A stretch of 64,000 nucleotides of DNA from Marinobacter algicola DG893 (GCF_000170835.1 NZ_ABCP01000005.1:1-64000); one strand, 5' to 3'. Positions 48,222 through 58,911 are shown, numbered from the stretch's first letter. The notes: generated by a model not told the origin, from the sequence alone. Program-made: numbers and translations.

Positions 48222-48953
48222 GTGACTGACCTCTCCCTGCTGCAGATACTCCTTGCCAACCTGGCCCTGTTGGCCGGCGCCTGTTTGCAGGGCGTGGCAG
48301 GTTACGGCATCGGGACCCTGGCGGCACCATTGCTGTTCCTGATCAGCCCCATGCTAATACCGGCACCGCTGGTTCTGAACGCTGTGGTGCTGACCATTCT
48401 TATGCTACTGCGGAACCGGGGCGCCTTACAGGTCCGCGAGGTGCGTTTTGCCATTGGCGGTGGCGTTGGTGGCATGATCCTGGCCGGAATTACGCTGATG
48501 CTGATTTCACCCACAGGATTCGAGCTGGCGTTCGGCATTCTGATCCTGATTGGCGTATTGCTGAGCGCGGGCGGCTTGCGACCCGCCCTGAACGCTCGCA
48601 ACAGTATCCTGGCCGGTGCTGCCTCTACCTACATGGGAACCATTACCGCCGTTGGCGGCCCACCGATCGCGCTGATCTACCAAAATGAGAAGGGGCCGCT
48701 GGTGCGGGCCAATATGTCGGCCTTCTTCCTGGTGGCGAGCTTTTTCAGTATTGCCGCCCTGTTGGTCTCAGGCTACCTGGGGCAGCGGGAACTACAGTTG
48801 TTTGCGGTCACCTTTCCGGGGGTTCTCATCGGCTTCTGGCTTTCCGGCAAGCTGGTCAATCGCATGCCTTTTGACGGGCTGCGACCGGTCATCCTCGGCA
48901 TCGCCGCCATTGCTGGTGTGGCGGCACTGGTTCGTGGGCTGATGTCGCTCTGA
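48222..48953 (+). CDS. TauE/SafE-family permease
   Basis: A 243-residue membrane protein with eight hydrophobic segments and the repeat GVAGYGIGTLAAPLL near the N-terminus and MGTITAVGGPPIALIYQ in the middle, both typical of the TauE/SafE sulfite-exporter family. It starts with GTG. The substrate may be sulfite, sulfoacetate or another organic sulfonate. Convergent with the next gene, eight bases apart. Confidence 0.87.
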   Translation: MTDLSLLQILLANLALLAGACLQGVAGYGIGTLAAPLLFLISPMLIPAPLVLNAVVLTILMLLRNRGALQVREVRFAIGGGVGGMILAGITLMLISPTGFELAFGILILIGVLLSAGGLRPALNARNSILAGAASTYMGTITAVGGPPIALIYQNEKGPLVRANMSAFFLVASFFSIAALLVSGYLGQRELQLFAVTFPGVLIGFWLSGKLVNRMPFDGLRPVILGIAAIAGVAALVRGLMSL

Positions 48954-48961
48954 CGCCTGAA

Positions 48962-49642
48962 CTACTCAGCCCACAGTCTCGCCCGGAAATGGCTCTGTTT
49001 CCACAGTACCGCGACCCATATCGCATGAAGATTAATCAGAAACGCCAAAACCCATTCGAAGGCGTCGTCTATCTGACTGTACACCTCCGGCACAACGGCT
49101 GTGAGGATAACCGACAGAATACCCACCGCCAGTATCAACTCGCATAACCACAACAGTCGCCTGCCATTGGATCGCCATCGCGGATGCCCCTTCAGTGCCG
49201 AGCTGATCAGCAACTGTGCGATGAACGTCAGCGAAAAATACAGCACGACGCCAATCCGGCGAGTCAGATTGAAACCATCCCCTTCGTGACCCAGAGCCAG
49301 TGTGTAGAAGGCCAGCGACGTACACGCGACAAAGCCCAGCCAGGGGATCCAGAGCCGACCGCGGCTGGTGGCACCCAGTTGCTGTAGCCAACGACCGTTG
49401 AGAGTCCAGAACAAAACGCCGAGTATCGCCGCCGGCAACATGGTGCCCTTGAAAATGAAATAGCTGGTACCGTATCGGCCAGTGCGGCTGATGCTCGTGC
49501 AGCTATCCCAGTACGGAATGCACCAGGAAATGTGCCCCTCCAGTACCGACACCGCGAAAGTCGCGTGAATGGTGATCAGCGGCGTCAACGTGGCGGCTAT
49601 GGCCAGCCACCACAGGGGGATGCCGTTCTTCACCGAGGTCAT
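48962..49642 (-). CDS. Six-helix membrane protein, Frag1/DRAM-like
   Basis: A 226-residue membrane protein with about six hydrophobic segments. The early CIPYWDSCTSISRTGRYG loop with two cysteines, and the pattern of helix lengths, suggest the Frag1/DRAM/Sfk1 group, but the match is weak. No enzyme motif is visible and the function is unknown. It is divergent from pelA, with a 141-base intergenic region. Confidence 0.6.
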   Translation of the reverse strand: MTSVKNGIPLWWLAIAATLTPLITIHATFAVSVLEGHISWCIPYWDSCTSISRTGRYGTSYFIFKGTMLPAAILGVLFWTLNGRWLQQLGATSRGRLWIPWLGFVACTSLAFYTLALGHEGDGFNLTRRIGVVLYFSLTFIAQLLISSALKGHPRWRSNGRRLLWLCELILAVGILSVILTAVVPEVYSQIDDAFEWVLAFLINLHAIWVAVLWKQSHFRARLWAE

Positions 49643-49783
49643 AACGCTATTCCCTCATTACAAAATGTTCGTAAAATCGAGTGCTTGCGCATTGTCATCT
49701 ATACTAGATTAGCAACGTATTACTCATTCGCGATGACATTGTGCGCATCATTCAGTCGCTGCTTTACCTGATTCTGGTCCCGC

Positions 49784-52552
49784 ATGACAAGACAACGCCC
49801 TCTGCTTAAGCTTCTTGCAGTAGCCCTACTGTTGCCCTTCGGTTTTGCCAATGCCGTGGGCCAACCGCCTAACATCGCGTTCTATTATGGCAACGAAGCT
49901 CCGATAGGCAGTTTGATGGCTTACGACTGGGTGGTGCTGCAACAGGACCAAACCAGCGACGCACGGGTCGACCTGCTGGCCGAGGCCGGCACCGCTCCCA
50001 TTGCCTACGTCAGTGTCGGAGAGATGGCCCGCAGCCATCGACTGTTCGGAAATCTGCAGAAAAGCTGGCTGGTCGGCAAGAACCCGGCCTGGTCAAGCGC
50101 GGTGCTGGACCTGCGCAACCCCGACGTCCGCGCCTTTTTGCTGGACAACCTCATTGACCCGGCCTTCAAGCGCGGCTTTCAGGGGGTGTTTCTCGATACT
50201 CTGGACAGCTTCACGCTTGCCGCCAGTGGCGAAGCGCAGACGCAAGCCTTCGCAGAAGCTCAGACACAACTGATTTCGGACATCCGCGCCCGGCACCCGA
50301 ACGGCAAAATTATCCTCAACCGCGGCTTCCATCTGCCAGACAGCGTTATCGGTCAGGTCAACGGACTCGCCCTGGAATCCTGGCGCAATGGCTACAACGC
50401 CAAGGATAAACGTTACTACAGAGTTTCTGAACCAGACCGGCAGTGGCTGGACCAACAGCTACAGCGCTGGCGTGAGGCGCGGCCGGACATGCCCATGATT
50501 GCCATCGATTACGTCGCGGACGCCTCCCGGGCCGGGGAGCTTGCAGACCAGCTACGTCGCGACGGTTTTGTGCCCTGGGTGGCCAATCCGGCCCTGGATC
50601 GCCTCAGCCCGTCCCAACCCGCTCAGGTGAAACGCCACGTCCTGGTGATTCATGACTTGCCGGAATTCAACATGGACCGAAGCGCCGCCCATCGTTTTGG
50701 TGGCATTGTGCTGGAGCGTTCCGGATTCATTCCACAGTATCATTCCGCGCTGGAACCCCTGCCAACGGAGCCTACCGAAGACCGGTACGCGGGCATCCTG
50801 GTCTGGTGGGAAACCGGGGATCGCCACAGCGGCCTTTGTTCATGGCTTGCCCGTCAGCAGGACAAGGGTGTACCCGTGGTGCTGATGGGGCTGATCCCTG
50901 GCAACCCGGCGTGCAGCGGTGTGATGGCAGCCAACCGTACCGCTGTGCCCGCTGCGCCTCTGAGCCATGAGCGCGTACATCCGTCGGTGACCCAATACGA
51001 AGGTCGGCGGCTGCCCTCCCTGACCACGCAAGCCATGCCGCAAGTAGAAGGGCACACGCCCTGGCTGACAATCAACGACACGCAGGGCCAGCGGTTTTCG
51101 GCCATCTACACCCATGGCGGGGGTGGCGTGGCATCAGCGCCCTTCCTCTTCGAAACCGGGCCCGACGACGAAGCCTACTGGCTCTTTAACCCCTTCGAGT
51201 TTATCCAGCAAGCCTTTGGTGCACCCGCCATGCCGGTGATTGATACCACCACTGAGAATGGCCGCCGCATCCTCACGGCCCACATTGACGGTGATGGTTT
51301 CGTCTCGCGAGGGGAGTTTCCCGGTAGCCCGCTGAGCGCCCAGGTCATCCAGGATGAGATTCTGTCGCGGTATAAGGTGCCCCACACTGTTTCGGTCATC
51401 GAAGCGGAAGTTTCACCCAATGGCCTTTACCCGGGCGTCAGTGCGGAAGCTGAACGCATTGCTCGGGCCCTGTTCAGAATAAATTCGGTGGAAGTTGCAT
51501 CTCATACCTACAGTCATCCGTTCTTCTGGCAATCGATAGAAGGTGGCCCCGCCCCGAGGCTTGAAAACACACTGTATGGCTATTTCATGAACATCCCGGA
51601 TTATCAGGCGTCGCTTGAACGCGAAATCCAAGGCTCGGTGCAATACATTAATCAACGCCTGGCCCCGGCTGACAAGCCCGTATCGGTGTTCCTATGGACA
51701 GGCGACGCCCGGCCCGGCGCCAATGCCCTGAAACGGGTTCGGGAAGCCGGTCTGGTCAACGTCAATGGCGGCAACACAAAACCACTGCCCTATGCTTCGG
51801 AGTTAGCGGAAACCTGGCCTGACGCCCGCCCCGTGGGCGATGAACTGCAGGTCTACGCACCGGTGATGAACGAAAACGTCTACACCAACGACTGGACGGG
51901 CCCTTACTATGGGTTCCGCAACGTAACGGACACTTTCCGCATTCTCGAAGACAAAGGCCGGCTAAAGCCCATGGGCATCTACTACCACTTCTATTCGGGC
52001 ACCAAACCCGAGGCCCTGGGAGCCTTGCACGAGATCTACCAATACGCCCTTGCTCAACCCGTCACGCCGCTCTATCTCAGCGACTACGCCAAGCGTGTGC
52101 AAACTCTCTATTACTCGGCGTTGCTCAGAGACGACGACGGTGGCTGGCGTTGGCGTGGTATTGGCCAACCCCATACCGTCATCATTGAGCAGGACCAGTT
52201 TCCCGACCTGGAGAGAAGCACTGGCGTCGCCGGTTTCCACGATGTTGCCGGCCACCGCTACGTGCATCTGACCGGTCACTCACCCCAACTGTTCCTGACC
52301 GATACCGCCCCGGAAGGCCCCAGGCTGGCCCATGCCAATGGCGTGCTTACCCAATGGCAGCGCCAGCAGGTAGCCGGTAAATGGCGGATAACCCTGGGTT
52401 TGCAGAGCCATCAAAACGTGGAATTCACCCTTGCCGGAACCCGGCGATGCACAACCAGCGACAGTTCGGCACGGATTTCACGGGCAGGTGAACAGGTGCA
52501 GGTTGCCCTCAGCGGCCGGCAAACGGATTCCCTGACGCTGGAGTGCCAATAG
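49784..52552 (+). CDS. pelA: Pel polysaccharide hydrolase/deacetylase
   Basis: A 922-residue periplasmic enzyme that trims and deacetylates the Pel polymer. A signal peptide ends near ANA (residue 24). The N-terminal half (about 27-290) is a GH166/GH114-type TIM barrel with LVPDLR-like loops, including FLDTLDSF. The C-terminal deacetylase shows H500-IDGDG with Asp502, and the metal pair His574 and His578 in SHTYSHP. Length is near the 948 of Pseudomonas PelA. There is no clear ribosome site before the ATG, and a 22-codon ORF overlaps its start. First gene of pelABCDEFG. Confidence 0.95.
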   Translation: MTRQRPLLKLLAVALLLPFGFANAVGQPPNIAFYYGNEAPIGSLMAYDWVVLQQDQTSDARVDLLAEAGTAPIAYVSVGEMARSHRLFGNLQKSWLVGKNPAWSSAVLDLRNPDVRAFLLDNLIDPAFKRGFQGVFLDTLDSFTLAASGEAQTQAFAEAQTQLISDIRARHPNGKIILNRGFHLPDSVIGQVNGLALESWRNGYNAKDKRYYRVSEPDRQWLDQQLQRWREARPDMPMIAIDYVADASRAGELADQLRRDGFVPWVANPALDRLSPSQPAQVKRHVLVIHDLPEFNMDRSAAHRFGGIVLERSGFIPQYHSALEPLPTEPTEDRYAGILVWWETGDRHSGLCSWLARQQDKGVPVVLMGLIPGNPACSGVMAANRTAVPAAPLSHERVHPSVTQYEGRRLPSLTTQAMPQVEGHTPWLTINDTQGQRFSAIYTHGGGGVASAPFLFETGPDDEAYWLFNPFEFIQQAFGAPAMPVIDTTTENGRRILTAHIDGDGFVSRGEFPGSPLSAQVIQDEILSRYKVPHTVSVIEAEVSPNGLYPGVSAEAERIARALFRINSVEVASHTYSHPFFWQSIEGGPAPRLENTLYGYFMNIPDYQASLEREIQGSVQYINQRLAPADKPVSVFLWTGDARPGANALKRVREAGLVNVNGGNTKPLPYASELAETWPDARPVGDELQVYAPVMNENVYTNDWTGPYYGFRNVTDTFRILEDKGRLKPMGIYYHFYSGTKPEALGALHEIYQYALAQPVTPLYLSDYAKRVQTLYYSALLRDDDGGWRWRGIGQPHTVIIEQDQFPDLERSTGVAGFHDVAGHRYVHLTGHSPQLFLTDTAPEGPRLAHANGVLTQWQRQQVAGKWRITLGLQSHQNVEFTLAGTRRCTTSDSSARISRAGEQVQVALSGRQTDSLTLECQ

Positions 52553-52556
52553 CGTT

Positions 52557-55500
52557 ATGCGTCGGAACAGGGAGTCCTTCTTCAGCCTGCCCGCGCTGGT
52601 CCTTATGGGGGCACTTATCGCGCTGGCGCTGTATCTGCTGTTTCCCAGGCAAGCAGTGTTCGAGAACCCGGACTACCTTGAAACGCCAGACGCCCTTTCC
52701 ATCGCCTATCTGGAAGTGTTGCTGCGTTCCGATTCAGACAACACTCCCTTGCGACTCAGCCTGGCCCGGGCCCTTGGCACAACCGGCCAACTGGAACGCG
52801 CAGACCAGGTAATGGCTCCCTTGATGGCGCAACAGACCGTGCCGGAAGAGGCCTTTGCGTATTACCTGGAACTGCAGACACAACGACTGTTTGCCATCCC
52901 GGAAGGCCCCAGGAGGGAGGCCCGGAAAGACCAGCTCTTTGCCGACGCCCAGGCGCTGGTCCGCCAACCCTACGAACCGGAGCGCATTCTGGAGCTCTTG
53001 AGGCCCGCCTCCAGTTGGCTGAGCCAGCCCCGTTACCTGACATTACTGCAAGGCGTCGAGGACCGAATGACCAGTCCCGGCCAGCGGCTTCAACTGGCCC
53101 TTGAAATCGCTCGGCTGGAGGAAGCACAGTCCCGGCCCGGCATGGCTGCAGCCACTTTGCGCCCCTATATTGATACGGTCCGCCCCGAGGCCCGCGATGA
53201 GTTCATCGACAACATCATTCGCCTGGAGCTTGCCGGCGGCAATCCGAAAGCGGCGCTGGCGCTCTTCAAGCAAAAACTCCCCGACACCAGGATGTCGGAA
53301 CCAGCACTGACCGAAGGTATCCGGCTGGCAAGACTGGCTGGTTCGGCTTCGGATGAAGCCACCTGGATTCGGCAACGGGCGAGCCGGCATCCCGACAACA
53401 CAGAGTACCAGCGAGAATTGCTGGCCTTCCAACTCGCCGCCGGGAATCTGAAAGCAGCGCTCAATACCATCCGGAGGCTGCAGAAAACACCGAACGGGCT
53501 CACTCACGAAGACCGGCAAACGATGGCTCAAGTGCTGGAATGGAACGACCTGCCTCAGGAAGCGCTGCCTGTCTGGGTGTCTCTCTATCAGCAAACCGGT
53601 TCTTCCCAGGCCTTCCAACGATCGGTAGACCTGGCGCGCGGGCTTTTCCAGTGGGGCACACTGCGAATGCTGTTAACCGAGGGGGCCAGGCAGGAGCGTT
53701 TACAACCGGACGGCTACATCACCCTGGCCGAGGCATTGGTGGGTGCCGGACGCTTCGATGATGCAAGGGAGTGGTTAACGGAAGGCCGATCACGATTTCC
53801 CCGGTCCGACACGCTCAGGGAACGACTGCTGACGCTGCTCGTTAACCTGCGTGATTTCCCCGCCGCCATTGAACTGCTGGAAAACGAGCCACGGTTATCC
53901 GACGCCGACCGCATACAACTGGCCTCTCTTTACTGGCGCACGCGGCAACCTGAACGCGCCCTGGCACTGTTGGATTTCGAGCCGCAAGACCGGCAACTGG
54001 CCGAGACGGTTCAAATCATGCGAATGGACCTGGCGAACAGCCTGGGTAGGACCGATATCCTTAAGCGGGAATATGAAAGTCTCCTGACCAGAAGCGACAG
54101 CGAGCTTACGCCGAATCTGGAGGAGCGCCTGCTCAACCTTGCCGCCCTTTTCGAGGACTACCCGAGGGCTCTGTCATTGAGTGAGCATCTGTTCCTCGAA
54201 ACAGGGCAACCCAGGTTCCTGGCCGCTATCGCTGAATACCAGTTGGCCCTCGGGCAATGGCAGGAACTGGAGCAAACCCTCGAACGCTGGCAAACGGACG
54301 TACCCACTGCCCGCAACAACCCGCGCTACTGGTCACTTCGGGCTCTGATTCATCAACGCAACGACGAGGTCCTGGCAGCAAACGATGCCTACCGCGCCGC
54401 ATGGGAACTGGCACCCGACGACGAGAACCTGATGATCAGTTGGGCCTGGCTGCAACTTGCCAATGCGGAACAGTTTGCCGACACCCTTCAGGCCCTGCTG
54501 GCCCGAATCGGTGATGCACCTTCTCCCGCCGCCTACCCGGTCCTGGCCTATGGTTACAGTGCCCTCGGCCAGCCGAGAAAGGCCCTGGACTGGTTTCGTC
54601 AGGGCATGAAAACCCGCAGTGATGACATTGAGTGGCTATTGGCCACGGCAAGGCTGCTGGAACAGACAGGCGCACCCGGCACCGCAACCGATCTGCGCCA
54701 AAAGGCCGCGGCAAAATTACGAGAAGATCCGTCCACCCGGGCCAGCCGCTTTGCTGTGTACAGTGAGGAAGGGTTGCTCAAGCTGGCCTGGAAGACGTTG
54801 GCGACCTTTCCCCGCAACGGCGAAGGCGACGAATCTGACCAGGCTGGTTTGCGCGAAACCCTGGCGTACTTCGCATCCAACCAGGGTGACACGCTGGTAG
54901 CAGAGGCCCTGTTGCCGGCACTGGACGGTCGAAACGAAGCGGTGCGTCAACGCATCGAGCAGACGCTCCGGACCACGCCGGAAAACCGCGAACAACAGAC
55001 CGGCCGCTATGTCCGACAGCTTGACCGCCTCAACAGCCCAAGGACGCCGGAACAGCAGAGAGTGACGGTGCAGGACACGGTGAATTTACACCAGACTTTG
55101 AACCGTGCCATCCAAGTGGGCAGCCACTGGCAAAACCTGGGTAACTTTACCGTTCAGCGCAGCGGGATAACCGGCCAGTTCAGCGAAGACGAGTTTCGTT
55201 GGCAACTGTCTGCCAACACCCTAAAAGCGAGCGGTTCCGGGCGTCTGATAAGCACCCCCGGGCGCAGCAGCGAAACGTCTTTCGAGGTGGACAGGCGCTC
55301 AGGCAATGGCGCTTGGTCGGTATCGGTCAGCCAGTTGCCGCGCTATCAGCAGGATGACCTGGCCGTCAGCGCCGCCTTCGACCAGCAATGGTCTGACCGC
55401 ATCGCCCTCGGTACCGGCTACCATTTTCAGGAGCGCACACCGGACAGCGCCGAAGCCTGGTGGCTGACCCGCCGCGACCGCGCCTACGCCAGCGCCAGCT

Positions 55501-56024
55501 ACACCCCTTTCTCCCGGCTTAACCTGAATGCCCAGATTGAACAATTGACGGTCAACAGCCTGGAGAACGATCAACTGGCGGACGGCTACGGGCTGGACCT
55601 GAATGCCACTTACACCATTTTCCGCAATGACCCGGCCTGGATTATCAGCGCGGGCTATCGCAACCAGCAGCTATCACTGGCCGAAACCCTACCCACATCC
55701 ACCCTTGCGGCACTGGATCAGCCACTGGAAACCGCCAGCCTGCTAACCGAGGAGTACGAGCGCATCGGTGTCGGCACACGCTGGTTCCATGGCTCGCCCC
55801 ACGCACTGTATCGATCAACACCCTCACCCCGCGCATTTCTCGGTTTGGACGCCGGTTATGTATTATCCACTTCAACAGCGGAAATCGGTGTGGAAGTGGG
55901 CCTGGGTTGGCGGGTGCTGGGGGATGATGAACTGGCTCTGTCCGGACGCTGGTCGTCGGAAGGGCTGGACGGGAACGGCCGAACCGAATTCAATCTTACA
56001 TACACGATTTACCCTGGTCGCTGA
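52557..56024 (+). CDS. pelB: Pel outer-membrane export porin with TPR scaffold
   Basis: A 1155-residue protein. One membrane helix (residues 11-29) anchors it, then about 800 residues of tetratricopeptide repeats follow, and the last 300 residues are a beta barrel ending in aromatic-rich strands (FNLTYTIYPGR at the C-terminus). In Pseudomonas PelB joins PelA and PelC to move the polymer across the outer membrane. It begins four bases after pelA. Confidence 0.93.
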   Translation: MRRNRESFFSLPALVLMGALIALALYLLFPRQAVFENPDYLETPDALSIAYLEVLLRSDSDNTPLRLSLARALGTTGQLERADQVMAPLMAQQTVPEEAFAYYLELQTQRLFAIPEGPRREARKDQLFADAQALVRQPYEPERILELLRPASSWLSQPRYLTLLQGVEDRMTSPGQRLQLALEIARLEEAQSRPGMAAATLRPYIDTVRPEARDEFIDNIIRLELAGGNPKAALALFKQKLPDTRMSEPALTEGIRLARLAGSASDEATWIRQRASRHPDNTEYQRELLAFQLAAGNLKAALNTIRRLQKTPNGLTHEDRQTMAQVLEWNDLPQEALPVWVSLYQQTGSSQAFQRSVDLARGLFQWGTLRMLLTEGARQERLQPDGYITLAEALVGAGRFDDAREWLTEGRSRFPRSDTLRERLLTLLVNLRDFPAAIELLENEPRLSDADRIQLASLYWRTRQPERALALLDFEPQDRQLAETVQIMRMDLANSLGRTDILKREYESLLTRSDSELTPNLEERLLNLAALFEDYPRALSLSEHLFLETGQPRFLAAIAEYQLALGQWQELEQTLERWQTDVPTARNNPRYWSLRALIHQRNDEVLAANDAYRAAWELAPDDENLMISWAWLQLANAEQFADTLQALLARIGDAPSPAAYPVLAYGYSALGQPRKALDWFRQGMKTRSDDIEWLLATARLLEQTGAPGTATDLRQKAAAKLREDPSTRASRFAVYSEEGLLKLAWKTLATFPRNGEGDESDQAGLRETLAYFASNQGDTLVAEALLPALDGRNEAVRQRIEQTLRTTPENREQQTGRYVRQLDRLNSPRTPEQQRVTVQDTVNLHQTLNRAIQVGSHWQNLGNFTVQRSGITGQFSEDEFRWQLSANTLKASGSGRLISTPGRSSETSFEVDRRSGNGAWSVSVSQLPRYQQDDLAVSAAFDQQWSDRIALGTGYHFQERTPDSAEAWWLTRRDRAYASASYTPFSRLNLNAQIEQLTVNSLENDQLADGYGLDLNATYTIFRNDPAWIISAGYRNQQLSLAETLPTSTLAALDQPLETASLLTEEYERIGVGTRWFHGSPHALYRSTPSPRAFLGLDAGYVLSTSTAEIGVEVGLGWRVLGDDELALSGRWSSEGLDGNGRTEFNLTYTIYPGR

Positions 56025-56035
56025 AGGAGACCGTT

Positions 56036-56560
56036 ATGAAAACACTACGCCATAGCCTCTGGCTCACCCTGTTACTTCTGGCTGGCTGTTCGGTTATCCA
56101 GAGCCAGGAGGGCTCGCCAATTCCAGAGGACGGACAGTTTGCGGTGCTGCCGCTGATTAACCTGTCACAGACGCCCCAGGCCGGAGACCAGGCCGCCAGT
56201 GTGCTATCCGCGATCCTGAGAGCCAAGGGCAGCGAAAACGTGACGCTTTACCTGCCGGACGACCGCAACCCCCTGCTGTACGAAAGCAGTGAACGACAGC
56301 AAACAGCCCTCGCCACGGCCCGCAACGACGGCGCTGATTACCTGTTTACGGGCACCGTGGAGGAGTGGCGCTACAAAAGTGGGCTGGATGGCGAGCCCGC
56401 CGTAGGTGTCACCCTGGAAATACGCAGCGCAGATGACAATCGCGTGGTGTGGTCCGGCACCTCCGCCCGCACGGGATGGGGTCGCGAAAGCCTGAGCGTG
56501 GCGGCCCACAAGGTTCTGGACGAACTGGTTAACGCCATGCCAATCACCGAAAGCCAATAA
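56036..56560 (+). CDS. pelC: Pel outer-membrane lipoprotein
   Basis: A 174-residue lipoprotein with lipobox LLAGC and Ser after the cysteine, which fits outer-membrane sorting. In Pseudomonas PelC forms a ring at the inner face of the outer membrane and guides the polymer to PelB. The mature part is a compact alpha/beta domain. AAGGAG lies before the ATG, 11 bases after pelB. Confidence 0.92.
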   Translation: MKTLRHSLWLTLLLLAGCSVIQSQEGSPIPEDGQFAVLPLINLSQTPQAGDQAASVLSAILRAKGSENVTLYLPDDRNPLLYESSERQQTALATARNDGADYLFTGTVEEWRYKSGLDGEPAVGVTLEIRSADDNRVVWSGTSARTGWGRESLSVAAHKVLDELVNAMPITESQ

Positions 56561-56585
56561 CGCCGTCTGAGCAACAAGGTTCACT

Positions 56586-57935
56586 ATGGACGAAGCAGAG
56601 CAGATAACGGGCGAGAAGGTACGAGTGCCCATCGCACTGAAGTGGCTGGAAACCCTGTTGATTACCGCGTTTTTCCTGGCTTTCAGCGTTTGGCACCGGC
56701 CGGATGATCCGTTCTATCTGACGGGCAACTTTCCCTGGCCAGTACTGGCACCGCTGCTGGTAGGCTTGAGGTATGGCTTTTTCATGGCGCTGATTTCAGC
56801 CCTGATCATCATCGCTGCCCTGGGTTTTCACCTGCGGTTCGAGATCACCGGCGGCGCCCGTGACTTTCCTTACGTGTGGACCATTGGGGTGCTCGGCATC
56901 AGCCTGTTGGCGGGCGAGTTTCGGGACTACTGGGGCCGCCAGCAGCAGAAGCTGGAAGCTAGCAATGATTATCGCGGCTCCCGTCTGGAAGAGTTCACCC
57001 GCAACTATTATCTGCTCAAAGTCTCTCATGACCGACTGGAGCAACAACTGGCCGGCAGTTCCAGTAGCCTGAGAGAGGCACTTCGACGCCTGTACGCACA
57101 AGTTGGTGATGCCGGCCAGACCGGCCTGAATCAGGAGACGGCCTCATTGATGCTTCAGCTACTGGGGCGTTACGGACAACTTCAGATTGCCGGCATCTAT
57201 GCCATCAATAACGGCGTACTCGAGCCGGAACCGCTGGCAACGGTCGGTCGCTTCCGCAAGATGGACCTGAAAGATCCACTCCTGCTGCACGCACTGGCGG
57301 AACGGAAACTGGTGTCCGTGCAGACCGAGTTCCGCCAGCGTATGGGCGACCTCGACACCGACCTGCTGGCAGCCATCCCCCTGATCGATTCCGAGGATCG
57401 CTTTATTGGCGTATGCGTTATCGAGGCCATGCCCTTTTTCAGCTTCGAGGCTCGCTCGTTGCGACTGCTGGCTATCCTGGCCGGGCACATGGCAGACATC
57501 GCCCACGAACAAACGGAAGTAAAGGCCGGTGGCTCACCGGAGTGGCGTTACTTCCGGCGCCATCTGGCCCGTGCTGGCCGCGACGCGGAATTTTTCAATC
57601 TACCCGCAGCGATGGTGGGCTTGCCACTCGCCGACAGCCGCAATGGCCAGTTGATTGCCGACCACATTCAAAAAGTCCGCCGGGGCCTCGATGTCATTGC
57701 CGAACATCGGGCTGGCAATCAGCGCTACATCGTTGTTTTGATGCCGCTCACCGATGAACTGGGCCTGGCCGGCTACCTGCAACGCCTGGACGACGGGCTG
57801 CGGGAACAGTTGGGATTGAATGCCAGTGATCTGGTGACACCGAAAACCCTGCAAGTCCGTAACCGGGCCCAGGCCGATGAGTGGGTGCAGGCCTTCCTGT
57901 TTGACAATAAGGGGGACACCAGCCATGGCCAATAG
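56586..57935 (+). CDS. pelD: Pel cyclic di-GMP receptor
   Basis: A 449-residue inner-membrane protein: four helices (about residues 18-110), a coiled coil, a GAF domain (about 175-310) and a degenerate GGDEF. The catalytic GGDEF is absent, but an RGLD inhibitory-site motif is kept at residues 366-369, matching the RxxD by which Pseudomonas PelD binds cyclic di-GMP and turns on polymer synthesis. It ends inside pelE, with an 11-base overlap. Confidence 0.95.
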   Translation: MDEAEQITGEKVRVPIALKWLETLLITAFFLAFSVWHRPDDPFYLTGNFPWPVLAPLLVGLRYGFFMALISALIIIAALGFHLRFEITGGARDFPYVWTIGVLGISLLAGEFRDYWGRQQQKLEASNDYRGSRLEEFTRNYYLLKVSHDRLEQQLAGSSSSLREALRRLYAQVGDAGQTGLNQETASLMLQLLGRYGQLQIAGIYAINNGVLEPEPLATVGRFRKMDLKDPLLLHALAERKLVSVQTEFRQRMGDLDTDLLAAIPLIDSEDRFIGVCVIEAMPFFSFEARSLRLLAILAGHMADIAHEQTEVKAGGSPEWRYFRRHLARAGRDAEFFNLPAAMVGLPLADSRNGQLIADHIQKVRRGLDVIAEHRAGNQRYIVVLMPLTDELGLAGYLQRLDDGLREQLGLNASDLVTPKTLQVRNRAQADEWVQAFLFDNKGDTSHGQ

Positions 57936-58911
57936 CTGGTTTGCACTGCTCGCCCTGGCGCTGGAAACTGGCGGCGTCACCGGGCTGCTATCACCCGCTG
58001 CCGGCAACCTTGAACTGGCCGCTTACCTGATCGCCCATGCCATGGCCTGTGCGTTGCTCACCCTGATCCTGCTGCCGCTGATGCCGTCACGCTATCGCGG
58101 GCAGCCCATTACCACAGGTGTCTTCCTGTTCACCCTTCAGTTTGCCATTCCCTTCATCGGCAGCGTGGGCCTGGTGCTGGGCATGTTGCTGGCACTGTAT
58201 CTGCCACGATCAAGTCGCGACATACCCTGGCAGGAAGTGGACATCCCCGAACTGCCGTTCCAGCCGATCGACATGGATTTACAGGTGGTTTACAGCCAGG
58301 GCGGCCTCCGCCAGGTTCTGCGCGAGGCCAGTAGCATCGACAAACGCCTGAAAGCCTTGATGGCCACTCGCCAGATGAACGATCGGGAAGCCATTGAAAT
58401 CCTGCGTGAAGCCCTGAAAGACCCGTCTGACGATGTACGTTTGCTGGCCTATTCCATGCTTGAGCAAAAGGAAAAAACCCTGGCCCAGCGGGCCGGCGCT
58501 CTCCAGCAATCCCTACAGAGCGCCGACGACCTGAACAGTGTTTCCCTTCAGCGCAGGCTGGCACAGGTTTGGTGGGAGATGGCCTACCTGGGCCTGGCCC
58601 AAGGTGGCCTGCGACAGTATTACCTGGACAGCGCCGGGAAACTGCTACGGCGACTGGTGGCCCGCCGCTCCCAACACAACGACTGGCGCCTGCTCGGCCG
58701 GGTGGAGCTGGCACTGGGCAACATCGACAACGCCGAAGAGGCCTTCCGTTCGGCCCTTGCCGGCGGATCGTCACCGGAATTGATCATGCCCTACCTGGGA
58801 GAAGTCGCGTACCTGCGCCGGGACTTTGATCAGGTACGCCAACATCTTTCGGCCTGTCCTCTTGAACGTTTCCACCCCGCCAACCGACCGGTTATCGAGT
58901 CATGGCTATGA
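57925..58911 (+). CDS. pelE: Pel inner-membrane TPR protein
   Basis: A 328-residue protein with N-terminal hydrophobic segments (about residues 5-100) and helical repeats in the C-terminal two thirds, including GRVELALGNIDNAEEAFRSA. In Pseudomonas PelE joins PelD in the synthase complex. The ATG at 57925 overlaps the pelD stop; the frame opens 48 bases earlier within pelD. Confidence 0.9.
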   Translation: MANSWFALLALALETGGVTGLLSPAAGNLELAAYLIAHAMACALLTLILLPLMPSRYRGQPITTGVFLFTLQFAIPFIGSVGLVLGMLLALYLPRSSRDIPWQEVDIPELPFQPIDMDLQVVYSQGGLRQVLREASSIDKRLKALMATRQMNDREAIEILREALKDPSDDVRLLAYSMLEQKEKTLAQRAGALQQSLQSADDLNSVSLQRRLAQVWWEMAYLGLAQGGLRQYYLDSAGKLLRRLVARRSQHNDWRLLGRVELALGNIDNAEEAFRSALAGGSSPELIMPYLGEVAYLRRDFDQVRQHLSACPLERFHPANRPVIESWL

